Shown here in pieces: positions 31,927 through 33,348 of a DNA stretch of 33,348 bases. Position 1 is the first letter of the stretch; every line of letters begins with the position of its first letter. The DNA comes from JAVBSC01 sp031547305 (GTDB lineage: Bacteria; Desulfobacterota; Desulfovibrionia; Desulfovibrionales; Desulfovibrionaceae). Under the pieces are notes generated by a model, which was not told the origin of the DNA, made no database searches, and saw only the letters and a program-made list of their open reading frames with translations. Position numbers and translations under genes: made by a program. The stretch is from NCBI GenBank assembly GCA_031547305.1, contig JAVBSC010000055.1:1-33348 (forward strand), read 5' to 3'.

Positions 31927-32065
31927 ATTAGAGCACTTTAACTTTGAGATTAAACAATGCAAGTTTCGCAAGCTGTATAGGGTTAAGCTTGTAGCAATGC
32001 GAGATTCTCAAGATAAACAACACGCTTCGCGTCTGCCGAGCAATTTCAAAGAGAATTGCTCTAAT
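31927..32065. mobile_element. Small MITE-like element with terminal inverted repeats
   Basis: A 139-base AT-richer segment between the VPLPA-CTERM and sppA genes, bounded by attagagca (31927-31935) and tgctctaat (32057-32065). It has internal potential for secondary structure (gagcaattt/aattgctc near its right end) and no open frame. This is the form of a miniature inverted-repeat or other dispersed repeat, but no second copy is in this window, so it is a candidate only. The right end supplies the TAG stop codon of sppA. Confidence 0.4.
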
Positions 32066-33131
32066 ACACAAATCTGTAGCCCGGCCCGCTACCGAACCCG
32101 CCCTGCCCGGCGCTGAAGTTAAGCAGCGAGGTGAGCAGTTTAAGAATGAAGTGTTGTTCCGGTTCCGGGGCCTGCAAAACCTCGGCGTCGCGCCCCACCC
32201 CGGCTCTCCCGCGCAACTCGGCCAGGGCGCTGCGCTCGTCGCCCAGGCTGTCCACCAGCCCAAGGGCCAGGGCCTGGCGGCCGGTAAAGGCCCGGCCGTC
32301 CGCCAGGGGCAGCACGGCTTCCTTGCTCATTTTCCGGCCTTCGGCCACCCGGCTTACGAATTCGTCGAACATATCCTTAAGCAATCCGTCCAGGTAGGCG
32401 CGCTCCTCCTGGGTCATGGGCCGGAATGGCGTGCCCGCGTCCTTGAGTTTGCCGGTGCTCAGGGTCTGCGGCTTCACCCCCAGATGCCCGAGCAGTTCTT
32501 CCAGGTTGGTCAGCTCCATCTTCACGCCGATGCTGCCGGTCAGAGTGGAGGGGTTGGCCACAAGATAATCCCCGGCCACGGCTATGTAATAGCCGCCTGA
32601 AGCCGCCGTTGTGCCCATGCTCACCACCACCGGTTTTTTGGACTTCAGGCGTTTTACCGCGCTGTAAATCTCCTGCGAGGGCACCACGGCCCCGCCGGGG
32701 GAATTGATGCGCAAAAGCACGCCTTTTATGCTGGGGTCTTCTTCCACCCGGTAAATCCAGCGCAGCGTCTCCGCGGAATCCACGATCATGCCGTTCACTT
32801 CCACAACAGCCAGGCGCGGGCCGCTGAGGATGCCCCGGCTGTCCAGAACGTCGTAAGTTCGCCCGGCCGCCCCGGCCAGGATGAGCAGCCCCAGGAGCAA
32901 CAGAAAGAAAAAAGTTTTGGGGTGGCGCCGGCGAAAAGGCTGCCTGACCGGACAAGGGGCGGACGCGGCAGGCGCTGCGGGCGCGGCGGCGGGCGGGCTC
33001 AAAAAAAGGGGGCCGGAATCCAGGCTCTGTTCGCCAGCCCGCGGCCGATCAGCATCGGAGGGCTGCCCGGCGGGAGCCTTCCCATTATCCAGCACGAAAT
33101 CTTTCATATCTTCAGGGTGTTCTTCCATCAT
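32061..33131 (-). CDS. sppA: Signal peptide peptidase SppA
   Basis: A 356-residue inner-membrane serine protease (S49) that degrades cleaved signal peptides. A long polar, Pro/Ala-rich cytosolic N-terminus (1-68) is followed by a membrane helix (about 72-90) and the protease domain. The nucleophile is Ser178 (TTAASGGYY) and the general base Lys230 (GKLKDAG), 52 residues apart as in the Bacillus enzyme (Ser147/Lys199). LRINSPGGAV and NPSTLTGSIGV are further family blocks. It is a single-domain (half-length) SppA. Two adjacent ATGs could start it (33131 or 33128). The C-terminal residues GGFGSGPGYRFVY end at a stop codon lying in the repeat at 31927-32065. The region downstream carries no classical terminator. 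Confidence 0.93.
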   Translation of the reverse strand: MMEEHPEDMKDFVLDNGKAPAGQPSDADRPRAGEQSLDSGPLFLSPPAAAPAAPAASAPCPVRQPFRRRHPKTFFFLLLLGLLILAGAAGRTYDVLDSRGILSGPRLAVVEVNGMIVDSAETLRWIYRVEEDPSIKGVLLRINSPGGAVVPSQEIYSAVKRLKSKKPVVVSMGTTAASGGYYIAVAGDYLVANPSTLTGSIGVKMELTNLEELLGHLGVKPQTLSTGKLKDAGTPFRPMTQEERAYLDGLLKDMFDEFVSRVAEGRKMSKEAVLPLADGRAFTGRQALALGLVDSLGDERSALAELRGRAGVGRDAEVLQAPEPEQHFILKLLTSLLNFSAGQGGFGSGPGYRFVY

Positions 33132-33233
33132 AAATCCTTATAAAACATTTGAGTCTCAGACATTGACGCACCTTACACGCATTGGCCTTTTCAGACAAGA
33201 AGGCGTGGCTTACGGAAACTCCCGGCAATATGC

Positions 33234-33348
33234 CGGGGGGGGGGGGGGGGGGGCGGCGGGCGGGGGCCGGGGGCCCCGCGCCCGTGGGGGGGGGGGGGGG
33301 GGGGCGGGGGGGGGGGGGGGGGGGGGGGGGGGGCGCGGCGCGGCCTGT
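33234..33348. other. Near-homopolymeric G tract at the window edge (probable artefact)
   Basis: The last ~115 bases are almost entirely G with a few C, ending gcgcggcgcggcctgt. Such runs are typical of a two-colour sequencing dark-signal artefact or failed assembly at a contig end. No biological feature is claimed. Confidence 0.8.

Overview
The window looks like chromosomal DNA of a Desulfovibrionaceae-type sulfate reducer (Desulfobacterota). This is an inference from protein character and gene order, not from a marker search. Supporting signs are a yceD-rpmF-plsX-fabH lipid operon whose L32 carries a CPCGEP zinc ribbon, a three-domain NifU with NifS as the Fe-S assembly pair, a RACo-like Fe-S/ASKHA protein, and a VPLPA-CTERM type exported protein. 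The DNA is mostly GC-rich with a few AT-rich intergenic islands. The last ~115 bases are almost pure G and are probably a sequencing or assembly artefact at a contig edge.

Layout. 1-1399: the 5' part of a Crp/Fnr-type regulator (leftward, running off the edge), divergent from an EamA/DMT exporter. 1573-4526: yceD, rpmF, plsX and fabH (50S biogenesis and start of fatty acid/phospholipid synthesis). 4528-6996: a leftward three-gene module of zinc-dependent phospholipase C-like protein, small lipoprotein and four-helix membrane protein, meeting fabH tail to tail with one base between. 7437-9401: two divergent NagB-like sugar-phosphate isomerase paralogues. Both have replaced the Asp of the GxDGH catalytic motif. 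9469-13706: an amidohydrolase-CutC fusion protein, a FIST sensor protein and a cytoplasmic hybrid histidine kinase. 14231-15150: PagP lipid A palmitoyltransferase and a small protein. 15380-17011: RACo-like activator. 17043-19594: MATE exporter and a PotD/PotF-like polyamine-binding protein (leftward) with an elaborate promoter and leader. 20011-23903: rpsB, tsf, a GT2 glycosyltransferase, pyrH and frr. 23961-27178: two tandem single-pass envelope proteins that are paralogues. 27259-29320: nifU-nifS (leftward), divergent from an Old Yellow Enzyme-type oxidoreductase (29444-30535). 31164-31835: a VPLPA-CTERM protein behind a long AT-rich regulatory region. 31927-32065: a small element with terminal inverted repeats. 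32061-33131: SppA peptidase (leftward).

How the parts fit. Housekeeping blocks (lipid start, translation, Fe-S assembly) alternate with accessory blocks that mostly concern the envelope (PagP, PLC module, VPLPA-CTERM protein, SppA, paralogous membrane-anchored proteins). The least explained block is 7437-13706. There, catalytically altered sugar-phosphate isomerase homologues sit with a fused amidohydrolase-CutC protein and a FIST/histidine kinase pair. It reads as a small-molecule metabolism and sensing locus of unknown substrate. No rRNA, tRNA, transposase gene or CRISPR array was recognised.
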